Source of the DNA: Ridgeia piscesae
Lineage: Eukaryota > Annelida > Polychaeta > Sabellida > Siboglinidae
Length of the DNA: 64,000 nucleotides
Assembly: GCA_025642075.2 (NCBI GenBank)
Contig: JAODUO010000075.1
Location: 82,501 to 146,500, forward strand
Direction: 5' to 3'
Under the pieces are notes generated by a model that had not been told where the DNA came from, made no database searches, and saw only the letters and a program-made list of their open reading frames with translations. Positions 12,018 through 23,654 of this stretch are shown piece by piece; positions within the stretch are counted from its first letter, which is position 1; the number at the start of each line of letters is the position of its first letter. Position numbers and translations under genes: made by a program.

Positions 12018-14630
12018 TAGGTGGATTTAGTGGCAGTTGTGGGTGGATTTAGTGGCACTGAGATTGTGAGTAGATTTAGTGGCAGTGAGATTGTGAGTGG
12101 ATTTAGTGGCAGTGAGATTGTGGTGGATTTAGTGGCAGTGAGATTGTGGGTGGATTTAGTGGCAGTGAGATTGTGGGTGGATTTAGTGGCAGTGAGATTG
12201 TGGGTGGGTTTAGTGGCAGTGAGATTGTGGGTGGGTTTAGTGGCAGTGAGATTTGTGGGTGGATTTAGTGGCAGTGAGATGTGGGTGGTTTAGTGGCAGT
12301 GAGATGTGGGTGGTTTAGTGGCAGTGAGATGTGGGTGGGTTTAGTGGCAGTGAGATTGTGGGTGGATTTAGTGGCAGTGAGATTGTGGGTGGGTTTAGTG
12401 GCAGTGAGATTGTGGGTGGGTTTAGTGGCAGTGAGATTGTGGGTGGATTTAGTGGCAGTGAGATTGTGGGTGGATTTAGTGGCAGTGAGATTGTGGGTGG
12501 ATTTAGTGGCAGTGAGATTGTGGGTGGATTTAGTGGCAGTGAGATTGTGGGTGGATTTAGTGGCAGTGAGACTGTGGGTGGATTTAGTGGCAGTGAGATT
12601 GTGGGTGGATTTAGTGGCAGTGAGATTGTGGGTGGATTTAGTGGCAGTGAGATTGCGGGTGGATTTAGTGGCAATGAGTTTGTGGGTGGATTTAGTGGCA
12701 GTGAGACTGTGGGTGGGTTTAGTGGCTGTGACACTGTGGGTGGGTTTAGTGGCAGTGAGACTGTGGGTGGGTTTAGTGGCAGTGAGACTGTGGGTGGGTT
12801 TAGTGGCAGTGAGACTGTGGGTGAATTTAGTGGCAGTGAGACTGTTGGTGGGTTTAGTGGCAGTGAGACTGTGGGTGAATTTAGTGGCAGTGAGACTGTT
12901 GGTGGAATTAGTGGCAGTGAGACTGTGGGTGGATTTAGTGGCAGTGAGACTGTGGGTGAATTTAGTGGCAGTTAGACTGTGGGTGAATTTAGTGGCAGTG
13001 AGACTGTGGGTGGATTTAGTGGCAGTGAGATTGCGGGTGGAATTAGTGGCAGTGAGACTGTGGGTGGGTTTAGTGGCAGTGAGACTGTGGGTGGGTTTAG
13101 TGGCAGTGAGATTGTGGGTGGGTTTAGTGGCAGTGAGATTGTGGGTGGGTTTAGTGGCAGTGAGATTGTGGGTGGATTTAGTGGCAGTGAGACTGTGGGT
13201 GGATTTAGTGGCAGTGAGACTGTGGGTGGGTTTAGTGGCAGTGAGATTGTGGGTGGATTTAGTGGCAGTGAGATTGTGGGTGGATTTAGTGGCAGTGAGA
13301 TTGTGGGTGGATTTAGTGGCAGTGAGACTGTGGGTGGATTTAGTGGCAGTGAGACTGTGGGTGGATTTAGTGGCAGTGAGATTGTGGGTGGATTTAGTGG
13401 CAGTGAGACTGTGGGTGGATTTAGTGGCAGTGAGATTGTGGGTGGATTTAGTGGCAGTGAGATTGTGGGTGGATTTAGTGGCAGTGAGATTGTGGGTGGG
13501 TTTAGTGGCAGTGAGACTGTGGGTGGATTTAGTGGCAGTGAGATTGTGGGTGGTTTAGTGGCAGTGAGATTGTGGGTGGATTTAGTGGCAGTGAGATTGT
13601 GGGTGGATTTAGTGGCAGTGAGATTGTGGGTGGATTTAGTGGCAGTGAGATTGTGGGTGGATTTAGTGGCAGTGAGATTGTGGGTGGATTTAGTGGCAGT
13701 GAGATTGTGGGTGGATTTAGTGGCAGTGAGATTGTGGGTGGATTTAGTGGCAGTGAGACTGTGGGTGGATTTAGTGGCAGTGAGACTGTGGGTGGGTTTA
13801 GTGGCAGTGAGACTGTGGGTGGATTTAGTGGCAGTGAGACTGTGGGTGGATTTAGTGGCAGTGAGATTGTGGGTGGATTTAGTGGCAGTGAGACTGTGGG
13901 TGGATTTAGTGGCAGTGAGATTGTGGGTGGATTTAGTGGCAGTGAGACTGTGGGTGGATTTAGTGGCAGTGAGACTGTGGGTGGATTTAGTGGCAGTGAG
14001 ACTGTGGGTGGATTTAGTGGCAGTGAGACTGTGGGTGGATTTAGTGGCAGTGAGACTGTGGGTGGATTTAGTGGCAGTGAGACTGTGGGTGGTTTAGTGG
14101 CAGTGAGACTGTGGGTGGATTTAGTGGCAGTGAGACTGTGGGTGGGTTTAGTGGCAGTGAGACTGTGGGTGGATTTAGTGGCAGTGAGACTGTGGGTGGA
14201 TTTAGTGGCAGTGAGATTGTGGGTGGATTTAGTGGCAGTGAGACTGTGGGTGGATTTAGTGGCAGTGAGATTGTGGGTGGATTTAGTGGCAGTGAGACTG
14301 TGGGTGGATTTAGTGGCAGTGAGACTGTGGGTGGATTTAGTGGCAGTGAGATGTGGGTGGATTTAGTGGCAGTGAGACTGTGGGTGGTTTAGTGGCAGTG
14401 AGATTGTGGGTGGATTTAGTGGCAGTGAGACTGTGGGTGGGTTTAGTGGCAGTGAGATTGTGGGTGGATTTAGTGGCAGTGAGACTGTGGGTGGGTTTAG
14501 TGGCAGTGAGACTGTGGGTGGATTTAGTGGCAGTGAGATTGTGGGTGGATTTAGTGGCAGTGAGATTGTGGGTTGATTTAGTGGCAGTGAGACTGTGGGT
14601 GGGTTTAGTGGCAGTGAGACTGTGGGTGGG
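12018..14630 (+). repeat. 27-bp G-rich minisatellite, about 97 units
   Basis: The unit reads GTGGGTGGATTTAGTGGC then AGTGAGATT. The main variable positions are A/G in GGATTT/GGGTTT and T/C in GAGATT/GAGACT. There is also a local GTGAATTTAG variant (about 12,820-12,975). Because 27 is a multiple of three, the array stays open in two forward frames and on the minus strand and translates to nine-residue repeats such as VGGFSGSEI or WVDLVAVRL. Units of 26 bp near 12,285, 12,305, 13,551, 14,090, 14,347 and 14,385 switch frames, and the substitutions show no coding bias, so this is not called a protein gene. Identical ~260-bp blocks lie at about 13,742-14,001 and 14,092-14,351. Confidence 0.97.
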
Positions 14631-15011
14631 CCTGCCTCCTGGGTAGTGGCAATGTGTGTATGATTGTTGGAACCATGGATCCGGAGCATGCACATGCCAG
14701 TCTGTTGGGGGATTCAGTCTGGGAGGTGTAGGAAGTATCCCTTTCCCAGTCAGTGCTCTGGTGAGGCTACCTGGGCAATTGCACCCTGGCACTGGCACTG
14801 ACAGATTGTGCTCTGCTCTGACACCCCCTGTTGCTGGTGATACCTCTCAAGGGGTAACAGAGAAGCAGTTTATTTTTACAATTTTCCTTCTCGAAAGTTT
14901 GTCGAATACCTACTTCCTGTCGAGAATCTGGTGCTGCGCAAAGTAAATATTATTATTAATTATTATTGTTAATTTCCTCAGCACAGGAGCCCAGTTAGAA
15001 GGAACAACAGT
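14631..15011. other. Unique spacer, no gene seen
   Basis: A short open frame from 14,656 starts near the array edge and has no recognisable domain. The stretch contains scattered CTGGCACTGGCACTG-like sequence. Confidence 0.5.
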
Positions 15012-15275
15012 TTTTAGTATATCTTCCAAAAAGACAAGCAAAATATGGTGAACTTGTTATAACATTAATTTGTTATGGTTATTAGCATTATCGTTGGCAC
15101 TCATTGCAGAATATTTGCATGCTTTAGACATTAGTTATTTTAGCTCGTCTTCCAAAAGATACTTGTAAGCAAAATAGAATGAAATTGTTTTTAATATTTA
15201 GCTAATACTTTGTGGTTATTAGCACTAATGTTGGCACTCTGCAACATAGTGGCACGTTTTATACATTACTTATTA
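15012..15275. repeat. Two tandem copies of a ~127-bp sequence
   Basis: Markers TCTTCCAAAA, AAGCAAAATA, TGGTTATTAGCA and GTTGGCACTC recur at about 127-bp spacing (TCTTCC at 15,022 and 15,149). Identity is moderate. The adjacent MITE appears to have inserted at the beginning of what could be a third unit. Confidence 0.7.
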
Positions 15276-15283
15276 TCTTCTCT

Positions 15284-15820
15284 TTAAAGGGATAATCCAG
15301 TGAGAGATTCACAGCATTTACTTACATCTGTATAATATATTGGTTGCGTATAGTAATTTTGAACAAAGATCATTAATAAACAATTAATTATAGTATAATT
15401 GTACCAGAAACACTACCAGAAAGAGGGCGCTGCCATCTTGAGACTTACGCGCCAGTGACGTAAACCGCTTACGTCACTGGCACATGCATGCTCGAACATT
15501 CTATGTCTGCCCAATGGTATTTGATGTATCCAGTACGTCGCGGATTGCTTACGTCACTATCACAATTATTAGTGAAGATTCCGCCAATCCTTGCCTTTTC
15601 CAACAATGTGCCAGTGACGTAAACAATTTGGCTTATGTCACCGGTGCAAGTTTCAAGATGGCAGCGCCCTGAATCAAAGATAGAATGTTTTTGATACCAT
15701 TAAACTATAACTAATTGTTTATTAACGATCTTTGTGCACAGTTACTTGGCACAACCAATATAGTATAGTTATGTAAGTTAATACTGTGAACCTCTCACTG
15801 ACGGGAGTGTATCCCTTTAA
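15284..15820. mobile_element. Fold-back MITE (~529 bp) flanked by TTAA
   Basis: The left end reads AGGGATAATCCAGTGAGAG from 15,288. The right end is the inverse, CTCTCACTGACGGGAGTGTA then TCCCT, ending at 15,816. The whole element is an imperfect palindrome: GAACAAAGATC, TTAATAAACAATTA and GGGCGCTGCCATCTTGA all have inverse partners in the other half. The flanks are TTAA on both sides (15,284-15,287 and 15,817-15,820), as expected for a piggyBac-type target. Since CTTTAAAG also flanks both sides, an 8-bp hAT-type duplication with ends at GGATA is equally possible. The element has no transposase and would need one in trans. The centre holds four TGACGTAA/TTACGTCA-like (CRE/ATF-type) motifs. 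Confidence 0.9.
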
Positions 15821-16110
15821 AGACATATTGTATTGAACTAGCAATTGCTCCCTTTTAAAAGTTGAATGCTAAACAGCAGGTAGACCCTGGCACTTGCAAC
15901 TGACAGGCAATAAACTACTCTGATTTGTTGTAATCCCTGCCTTCAGGAGTGCAGAGTAATCCTTGACCACTGGTCATTGGCCCACCTGATACATTACACC
16001 TCCAGTGTCCACTATGAATACACAAACCACTGGCCACTCATTGTTGTTCACTGCAGTGGTCATCCATCCCTGAGGTGTTTGCACTCTAAATGACAGCATG
16101 ACCCATTTTG
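15821..16110. other. Unique spacer, no gene seen
   Basis: This is sequence between the MITE and the third array. Nothing coding was recognised. Confidence 0.5.
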
Positions 16111-16383
16111 GCCAGATTTACTCAGAGAGTCCAACCAGATTTACTCAGAGAGTCCAACCAGATTTACTCAGAGAGTCCAACCAGATTTACTCAGAGAGTC
16201 CAACCAGATTTACTCAGAGAGTCCAACCAGATTTACTCAGAGAGTCCAACCAGATTTACTCAGAGAGTCCAACCAGATTTACTCAGAGAGTCCAACCAGA
16301 TTTACTCAGAGAGTCCAACCAGATTTACTCAGAGAGTCCAACCAGATTTACTCAGAGAGTCCAACCAGATTTATTCAAAGTCC
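16111..16383. repeat. 23-bp minisatellite, about 12 nearly perfect units
   Basis: The unit is CCAGATTTACTCAGAGAGTC followed by CAA. Units are almost identical apart from the last (TTATTCAAAG), so the array expanded recently or is being homogenised. The two overlapping open frames over it are repeat translations. Confidence 0.97.
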
Positions 16384-16650
16384 AGGGAGTTCTGCTGATC
16401 ACTGGTGGATGTGTCCACACTTACTGACATGGGATTATAGGTAGTGTGGATGACCAGCTTATCGTAGTGGTGACCAATCGGCTTGACCAGACCACAAACT
16501 GTATGTGTCAACGTACTATAAGCGACTAAGTATAAGTGTGTGTGACAACTCACAAGAGTCTACTTCAAGGCCAACAGCTGAAAGGTATTGCTTCAGATGT
16601 TGTTATTAAATTTTATTAAATAACAACAACAAAATTACTGTCATTTATGT

Positions 16651-16830
16651 GGACAGTGGTGGCTAAAATGTGGGACTTTCTCTCTGAGAGAACCCGGGAT
16701 CAAATCTGTTGGCATCCAAGTTGAATCTTAGACAATTTTGTTCATTATATATGACTCCAGTTCACACAGATGAATAAATGAGTACCTGACTATAGACAGT
16801 GGTGGATATTTATGTACAAATAACAGATAA
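16651..16830 (+). mobile_element. Family B SINE, diverged copy without the 3' module
   Basis: It begins GACAGTGGTGGCTAAAATG. It carries a degraded B box (GGGATCAAATC), then GACTCCAGTTCACACAG, GAGTACCTGACTATAGACAG and TGGTGGATATTTATG, in the same order as the copies at 221 and 11,228. The 3' TCCCAGAGAAG module is absent. Confidence 0.7.
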
Positions 16831-17029
16831 CAGACTCGGTGAGCTAATAATTACCACCCAGGATGATTCTGCCTAACAGAACAGACGGTCCCTCCTTAAC
16901 CAGTTGCACACCAGCGTTCTCCTAAAACATTCCTTCCCTCTGTTGCTGTCTTGTTTCCTTGTCTGTCAGGGACAAGGCCGTCTTTGATAGTAATCCCTGA
17001 CTTTTGTTTTCTTTCCTTTTTCTCTTCCC

Positions 17030-18615
17030 CCTCCCTGTTCTTACACTGCTGTCACCACTCCCTCCCTCTCCCCTCTCACTCCCCACTCCCTCCCTCTCCC
17101 CTCTCACTCTCCACTCCCTCCCTCTCCCCTCTCACTCCCCACTCCCTCTCTCTCCCCTCTCACTCCCCACTCCCTCCCTCTCCCCTCTCACTCTCCACTC
17201 TCTCTCTCCCTCTCACTCTCCACTCCTCCCTCTCCCTCTCATCTTCACTCCCTCCCTCTCCCTCTCACTCTCACTCCCTCCCTCTACCCTCTCACCCCTT
17301 CTCCACTCTCCTCTCCCTCTCTCTCTCCTCCTCTCACACCTCTCACTCTCCACTCCCTCCCTCTCCCTCCACTCTCCCTCCCTCCTCCCCTCTCACTCTC
17401 CACTCCCTCCCTCTCCCCTCTCACTCTCCACTCCCTCCCTCTCCCCTCTCACTCTCCACTCCCCTCCCTCTCCCCCCTCTCCTCCTCCACTCCCTCCTCT
17501 CTCCCCTCTCACTCTCCACTCCCTCCCTCTCCCCTCTCACTCTCCACTCCCTCTCTCTCCCCTCTCACTCTCCACTCCCTCTCCCTCTCATCCCCTCTCA
17601 CTCTCTCACTCCCTCTCCCTCTCCCTCTCACTCTCCACTCCCTCCTCTCCCCTCTCACTCCCACTCCCTCCCTCTCCCTCTCACTCTCCACTCCCTCCCT
17701 CTCCCCTCTCACTCTCCACTCCCTCCCTCTCCCTCTCACTCTCCACTCCCTCCCTCTCCCTCTCACTCCCACTCCCTCCCTCTCCCTCTCACTCTCCACT
17801 CCTCCACTCCCCCTCTCACTCTCCACTCCCTCCTCTCCCCTCTCACTCTCCACTCCCTCCCTCTCCCTCTCACTCCCACTCCCTCCTCTCCCTCCTCTCC
17901 CTCCCTCTCACTCTCCACTCCCTCCTCTCCCTCTCCTCTCCACTCCCTCTCTCTTCCCTCTACTCTCCACTCCTCCTCTCTCTCCTCTCACTCCCTCTCT
18001 CTTTCTCTCCTCTCCACTCCCCTCTCTTTCCTCTACTCTCCCTCCCTCCTCTCTCTCTCTCCACTCCCTCTCTCTTTCCCTCTCACTCTCCACTCCCTCT
18101 CTCTTTCCCTCTCACTCTCCACTCCCTCTCTCTTCCCCTCTCCACTCCCTCTCTCTTCCTCTCTCTCCACTCCCTCTCTCTTTCCCTCTCACTCTCCACT
18201 CCCTCTCTCTTTCCCTCTCACTCTCCACTCCCTCCCTCTTTCTCTCTCACTCCCTCTCTCTTTCTCTCTCTCCACTCCCTCTCTCTTCCCCTCTCCACTC
18301 CCTCTCTCTTTCCCCTCTCCACTCCCTCTCTCTTTCCCTCTGACTCTCCACTCCCTCTCTCTTCCCCTCTCCACTCCCTCTCTCTTTCCCTCTGTCTCTC
18401 CACTCCCTCTCTCTTTCCCTCTCACTCTCCACTCCCTCTCTCTTTCCCTCTCCACTCTCCACTCCCTCTCTCTTTCCCTCTCACTCCCCACTCCCTCTCT
18501 CTTTCCCTCTCACACTCCCTCTCTCTTTCCCTCTCACTCTCCACTCCCTCTCTTCCCCTCTCACTCTCCACTCCCTCTCTCTTTCCCTCTCACTCCCCAC
18601 TCCCTCTCTCATTCC
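17030..18615 (+). repeat. Polypyrimidine tract, ~1.6 kb, of irregular 26-30-bp repeats
   Basis: The + strand is almost entirely C and T, with isolated A in CACTCC. In the left part units read CACTCCCTCCCTCTCCCCTC plus TCACTCTC; from about 18,050 the dominant unit is CACTCCCTCTCTCTTTCCCT plus CTCACTCTC. Such tracts can form triplex DNA. Very long open frames on both strands (Ser/Leu/Pro-rich on +, Glu/Arg/Gly-rich on -) are artefacts of composition. The array length may be misassembled. Confidence 0.95.
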
Positions 18616-20148
18616 TTTCATCTCCCTTTCTTACTGCTTTCTGAACATATCACACTTCTTTGTTGTATTAAAGGCATCAATAAATCATTTTAATGTGTAT
18701 TAACAATAGTTGGCAAACTTGGCATCTACTCGGAATTGGGCTGGAATGAAAAGAGAAATTTGTTGGGTAGTCAGTCACCGTTGGCTCTCAATCCTGTAAC
18801 CTGATGCAGAAAACAGTCAGACATGCAATGTTTCTAACAATATGTAATAATAAATACACACAATTATAATGAAGGTATTAAATAAATAAAATCCAATATT
18901 TTGTTTAGAACAGCATTCTTGAGTGTTACGCAGTGCCACATTTTACATCACACAATCATTTAAGGTGTGCCTGCAGGGATATGGTAAAATAAACGTGTTT
19001 ATTAATAACACACTAAATGTAAGCTGCCTATTGCAGCCCATCAAAACATAATAAAATAGCACAGGTTAGACTGAATAAAAAGTCATTAGCAACACCCAGA
19101 ATGGTTCTGCATAATCTTGTCCGTATATAAATGTTGTAATGGCTGAATGCGCGGGTTAATGAAGTGTTATAAGTGATATTTAATTGACATTATAGACACT
19201 TATAAAGTGTACACAGGTCATGAGAGGTAATATTTGCTAAGACTGTTATTGCCAGTGCAGCTCGACCCGCATATCACTTGGTTAGAATAGTTTTATGATT
19301 TGTTTGTTGCACATAGTAATTATCTACACAATGCAGGACAGAAAGGTGTCCTTTAGTCCACCTTTTGGCATTGCTGTGCGTCGCCATTGTGCTATTATTA
19401 GCCTCAATTTGCATAACTAATTTGCAGAGATATTGTTTCACCAAGAATGCGTTTTGGTGTTTATCTTTCCCCCAATTCTGCAGATGGAAGGTTTGTAGGT
19501 TTAACTAAATTTCGATTTGAAATCTGTGGATGGGTTTCTGGTTATGTTACAAAATTGTGAAGAAAAAAAAGGTGAGTTTGAGATTACCTATTGGGTCAGG
19601 TGTGTCTGTAACTTCACAAAACTAGGATGAAATAGTGTGCTGATTAGTTTAATTTATCAACTAAAGGTTACCACTGCATGAAGAAAAGATAGTACATGCA
19701 CATAAAAAGGTTAATTTAACATTGGTTTCTCCTTAAACTCAGAAACCCAGTCAGTGCACTGCTGGGATTTTTTTCACTGGATTAGGCTTTACCATGGGGA
19801 AATTAAGAGATTTGCATTCTATTTGAAAGTACAATTCCGATGCTACACTAGAATGCTGTTGTTGTCTTGTCAAATTGGAAATAAATATTGTTGAAATTGA
19901 TTATGATACTGCCAGGATGCACAGCAGAATACTAAATTGATTACAGGCACTGGCAGATATACAAGCTCATACACAGGCACTGGCACAGGCACAGTCAGTT
20001 AACACCGATTAACCATAGTTATGCAACTTAATGTTACGCAACTGCCCAAGTACTTATCATCACATATTTGCATAAACTCCATGTTCACTCATTAATAAAA
20101 TGCACCATTTACTGAGGAAAAAATCTTAGAATTGAGACCACTCTCGGT
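18616..20148. other. Unique AT-rich spacer, no gene seen
   Basis: No open frame of note and no repeat beyond a short ACAGGCACTGGCA duplication near 19,945 and 19,975. A family A SINE begins at its right edge. Confidence 0.6.
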
Positions 20149-20445
20149 GGGGGAGCGGTGGTCGCGTGGTAGAGTGCCGGACTGTCAATCGAGGTGACGG
20201 TGGTTCAATCCCACCTACCGCCGTTTCGAAACTTAGGCAATTTCTTCACCCCACATTTGCCTGTGTCTTTCGGAAGAGACACTAAAAGCCGGTGGTCCCT
20301 TCTATCTGGTGTCTATGCCAGGGGAAGTAAAAGATCCCACACAGGGGGTAAATGTGTAACCTGTAGTGGACTCACAAATTCTAGAGAAAAACAACTCCTG
20401 CGTTAGCCCAAGTTTGGGCTGTTTGGAGGTAATCACCTAAGACCT
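20149..20445 (+). mobile_element. tRNA-derived SINE, family A, copy 2 (best preserved head)
   Basis: The head reads GGGAGCGGTGGTCGCGTGG then TAGAGTGCCGGACTGTCAATC, giving a good A box (TGGTCGCGTGGTAGAG), a GTC anticodon-like loop and a B box GGTTCAATCCC; the head closes with CCGCC. The body matches copy 1 throughout, including CTTTCGGAAGAGACACTAAA and GTTAGCCCAAGTTTGGGCTG. It ends with a GGTAATCACCTAAGACCT variant of the shared 3' end. Confidence 0.92.
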
Positions 20446-20994
20446 AAGGACTCTGAGCCCATGGTCATTTGCAATATGACACTGCCAACCATCTTGTGAT
20501 GTGACCTTATGGTTCACCTTCCCAGTTCACCTGAGAGCCTCATCTGATCCTCCATCATTCCTTGTTGACAAATACAGGCAGTTTCCTGGGTCATAAAGTC
20601 AGACATAAACATGGGTATCTTCCCTGATTGGGAGTAATCACACAGCCATCTCAATTTACAGTCTGCAGTGAACATGGAACATTTGATGTTGTTGCTTCCA
20701 AACCCCAGTGTCCCCACAGTTTGGGGTGACGCTGTCATCAACACTGAGCCTTGATTGTGGTTTTCACTGGCTCCGTTTCACTAACGTCTGCATTTTGTCA
20801 AAATATTATTTCTGGTTCTGGTTTAAGGGAAACAGAAACATGACCTTGCTAGTCCTATGTTTTCCCACCGTGTGCACAGCGATCTACATTGATGCATTGA
20901 TTATGCCACTATGTTATTAGGTTAATTTAATAGAAAATCTTATCAAATGATGTTGGCGCATGCTGTGATTGATGTAATGTACACCTTTTAATAT
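20446..20994. other. Unique spacer, no gene seen
   Basis: Short opposing open frames at about 20,514-20,744 (-) and 20,708-20,920 (+) lack recognisable domains and splice support. Confidence 0.45.
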
Positions 20995-21105
20995 CCGTCC
21001 GTCCGTCCGTCCGTCCGTCCGTCCGTCCGTCCGTCCGTCCGTCCGTCCGTCCGTCCGTCCGTCCGTCCGTCCGTCCGTCCGTCCGTCCGTCCGTCCGTCC
21101 GTCCG
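20995..21105. repeat. (CCGT)n microsatellite, about 27 uninterrupted copies
   Basis: Perfect tetranucleotide repeats, ending in CCGCCGACGACACCGACTGA. The minus-strand frame over it (TDGR repeats) is repeat translation. Confidence 0.98.
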
Positions 21106-21574
21106 CCGACGACACCGACTGACTGACTGCCACATAATACACCCCCTCACCTTCTGAACTGACCCACATTTATATCCTGTCCTTGAGTTATTGTAGTCAG
21201 CCCAAAGAAAAAAGAAAAATTTATTTCCATCTGTACACAGTGAGGAAATCAATGTGTCCGGTCAGCTGTGTATGTCCATGCCAGTGAGTGGACGGAGAAA
21301 TGACTTGTCCAGGGCCAGCTGTAGGGGGTGGACGAATGGCGTGTCCATGCATCCTGTGCTCTCGGCACATTGTCACTTGTCATTCTCCTGGCCTGTGTCA
21401 CAAGCCGTGAAACTAGTCTCATGATAGATTACCTGGGCATTGTCCCTGACATCTGCTGTAGGCTGTGGATTTGGCATTACACAAGACATGGGGACAGGGG
21501 GACAGCTGGACACGGGGATGACAAAGTGGTGGCAACAAGGTGACAACCAGACATAGCAGATGACTGCTTGACTG
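21106..21574. other. Unique spacer, no gene seen
   Basis: Short open frames only. Several loose GTCCATGC and GGACAGGGGGACAGC-like repeats precede the degenerate array. Confidence 0.5.
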
Positions 21575-22230
21575 TATGTTGATAGTTACTGATACCTGAT
21601 GACAGCTACAAGCTGACAGATACACTGTGAGAGCTATTGTTATATGGTGACAGATACACTGTGAGAGTTACATAGTGACAGATACAATGTGAGAGCTACA
21701 TGGTGACAGATACACTATGATAACTACATGGTGACAACTATGCTGTGGCAGCTATATTGTGATTGCTACATGGCGATAGCTTCACGGTGACAGATACACA
21801 ATGACAGGTACATTGTGACATATACATGGTGACAGCTATGTGGTGACTGACAGTTACACTGTGACAGTTACATGTTGACAGCAACATGGTGACAGTTACA
21901 TGGTGACAGCTACATTACATGGTGACAGTTACATGATGTGGCAGTTAAATGGTGACAGAGGCATTATGTGACTGTGACAGTTATATGGTGACAAATACAC
22001 AGTGACTGTGAGTTACATGGTGACAATTACACAGTGACTGTGACAGTTACATGCTGACGACTACACAGTGACTGTGACAGTTACATGGTGACAACGACAC
22101 AGTGACTGTGACAGTTACATGGTGACAACTAGTGACTGTGACAGTTACATGGTGACAACTACACAGTGACTGTGACAGTTACATGGTGACAGCTACACAC
22201 TGACTGTGACAGTTACATAGTGATATGCAC
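21575..22230. repeat. Degenerate array built on GTGACAG-TTACATG
   Basis: The left part has short variable units (GTGACAGATACA, GTGAGAGCTACAT). The right part, from about 21,990, has a longer unit of roughly 33-35 bp containing ACAGTGACTGTGACAGTTAC and ATGGTGACAACTACAC. It appears to be a second-level repeat grown from the shorter motif. Confidence 0.9.
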
Positions 22231-22680
22231 ATAAATGTGTTGATGTTCTCATGTTTCTATGGCCTCAGTATCCACAGCCATTGCAACCGACTCCATTCAG
22301 CAATGCTGTTCCAGTCGGTCATGCTGTGGTATTATTTCGTAGGCCCTCCAAGGTGGCCAACTATGTTATCACCCGTATCACAACAATTGGCAGCTTTGTA
22401 CTTACTCTGTATACCCAGCTACCCATCTGGGTGAACTGAGGCATCGTTGAATTAACAATGCTTTGAACAGCAACAAACAGCCGCATCTCCACCATTGAGA
22501 TGCTTCACCCACTGTGCCACCTGTCCTGCCACCCAGGTAGGCTTAGTTCCGCCTGACCGAACACAAGACATCAAAGAACAGCACCACCTTGTGTGAGTAG
22601 TGATGTAGTGGAAGCCAGGGCTGGGATTGTAACTGGCTTATTCCCGCCTGCCAACTCACATAAGGGTATCCAACTTGCCC
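22231..22680. other. Unique spacer, no gene seen
   Basis: Two overlapping short forward frames (22,225-22,439) without recognisable domains. No splice-bounded exon was identified. Confidence 0.45.
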
Positions 22681-23060
22681 AATTCATGCCCAAGCCACAG
22701 CACAGAGGTCAGGCACAGAGCCCAGTTCAAGCCCAAGTCACATAACCTAGTTCATGCCCAAGTCACATAACCTAGTTCATGCCCAAGTCACATAACCTAG
22801 TTCATGCCCAAGTCACATAACCTAGTGCGTGCCCATGTCACAGAACCTAGTTCAGGTATAAGTCACAAAACCTAGTTCATGCCCAAGTCACATAACCTAG
22901 TTTGTGCCCATGTCACAGAACCTAGTTCAGGTATAAATATCACAGAACCTAGTTCATGCCCAACTCATACAACCATACTTCATGTCCAAGTCACACAACC
23001 CAGTTCATAGCTAAACCACACAGCCCAATTCATGCCCAAGTCACAAACTAGACCTTTCCT
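22681..23060. repeat. 25-bp minisatellite, about 12 units, edges degenerate
   Basis: The unit is CATAACCTAGTTCATGCCCA plus AGTCA. A variant pair (GTGCCCATGTCACAGAACC, then GTTCAGGTATAAG) occurs twice, so a multi-unit block was duplicated. Confidence 0.92.
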
Positions 23061-23654
23061 ACACCATGCACTTCAGCTGACTGTCAAGAGTAGCCCATTA
23101 TGCAAGTTTATGCAAACTGGTTAGTGAAGGTGTGAATTGCTCTGAGTGAGTAGTGTCTCCTGGTCAGACAGTCTGGGGGTAATAGTCAGGTGTGCTGAGC
23201 CAACAAAGTGGGCAGATATAAACAGTGGCTGTTGACACCTTTTGGTTGTGCCCAGCTGACAGACACCCAGAAATGTCACACCTCGTCCCCAGAGTGTTAG
23301 CAATACACCTGTGTTGGTAAACAGATTGCTTCACCCGTCTAGTAAACGTAAACAGCTCTGCTTTGTGATGTCAGTGGAGATTCACACTTTGGTCGTGTTA
23401 ATGTGGATGACTTTGTGTTTGCTATAATACGGGTCAATGGTGGTGCTTGAAATTGCATCCTCTGCAAGAGTAGATCAGTGATATTACTCCTCTCTACCAT
23501 AGTTGTGTTTGCTCAAAGTCCTAGATGCATTGGCCGCAAATATGTGCCAAGGAAAGGTACTGTTTCTCAGTGGCGTACCATCAAATGGAATAATTTCTCT
23601 GCAGCAGCATACATTCGTCATGTATGTTATAACTAGAGAAACTTGTAGTTCTTA
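23061..23654. other. Unique spacer, no gene seen
   Basis: Nothing coding was recognised between the 25-bp array and the inverted SINE. Confidence 0.5.

Noticed and set aside
12281..14392. Long glycine/serine or valine/leucine repeat proteins
   Set aside because: The frames come from the 27-bp period; 26-bp units switch frame and no splice or start context supports translation.
16951..18693. A 580-codon Ser/Leu/Pro-rich frame and Glu/Arg/Gly-rich minus frames
   Set aside because: They follow entirely from the polypyrimidine tract, and several frames and both strands are open.
20917..21252. TDGR-repeat minus-strand frame
   Set aside because: It is a (CCGT)n translation.
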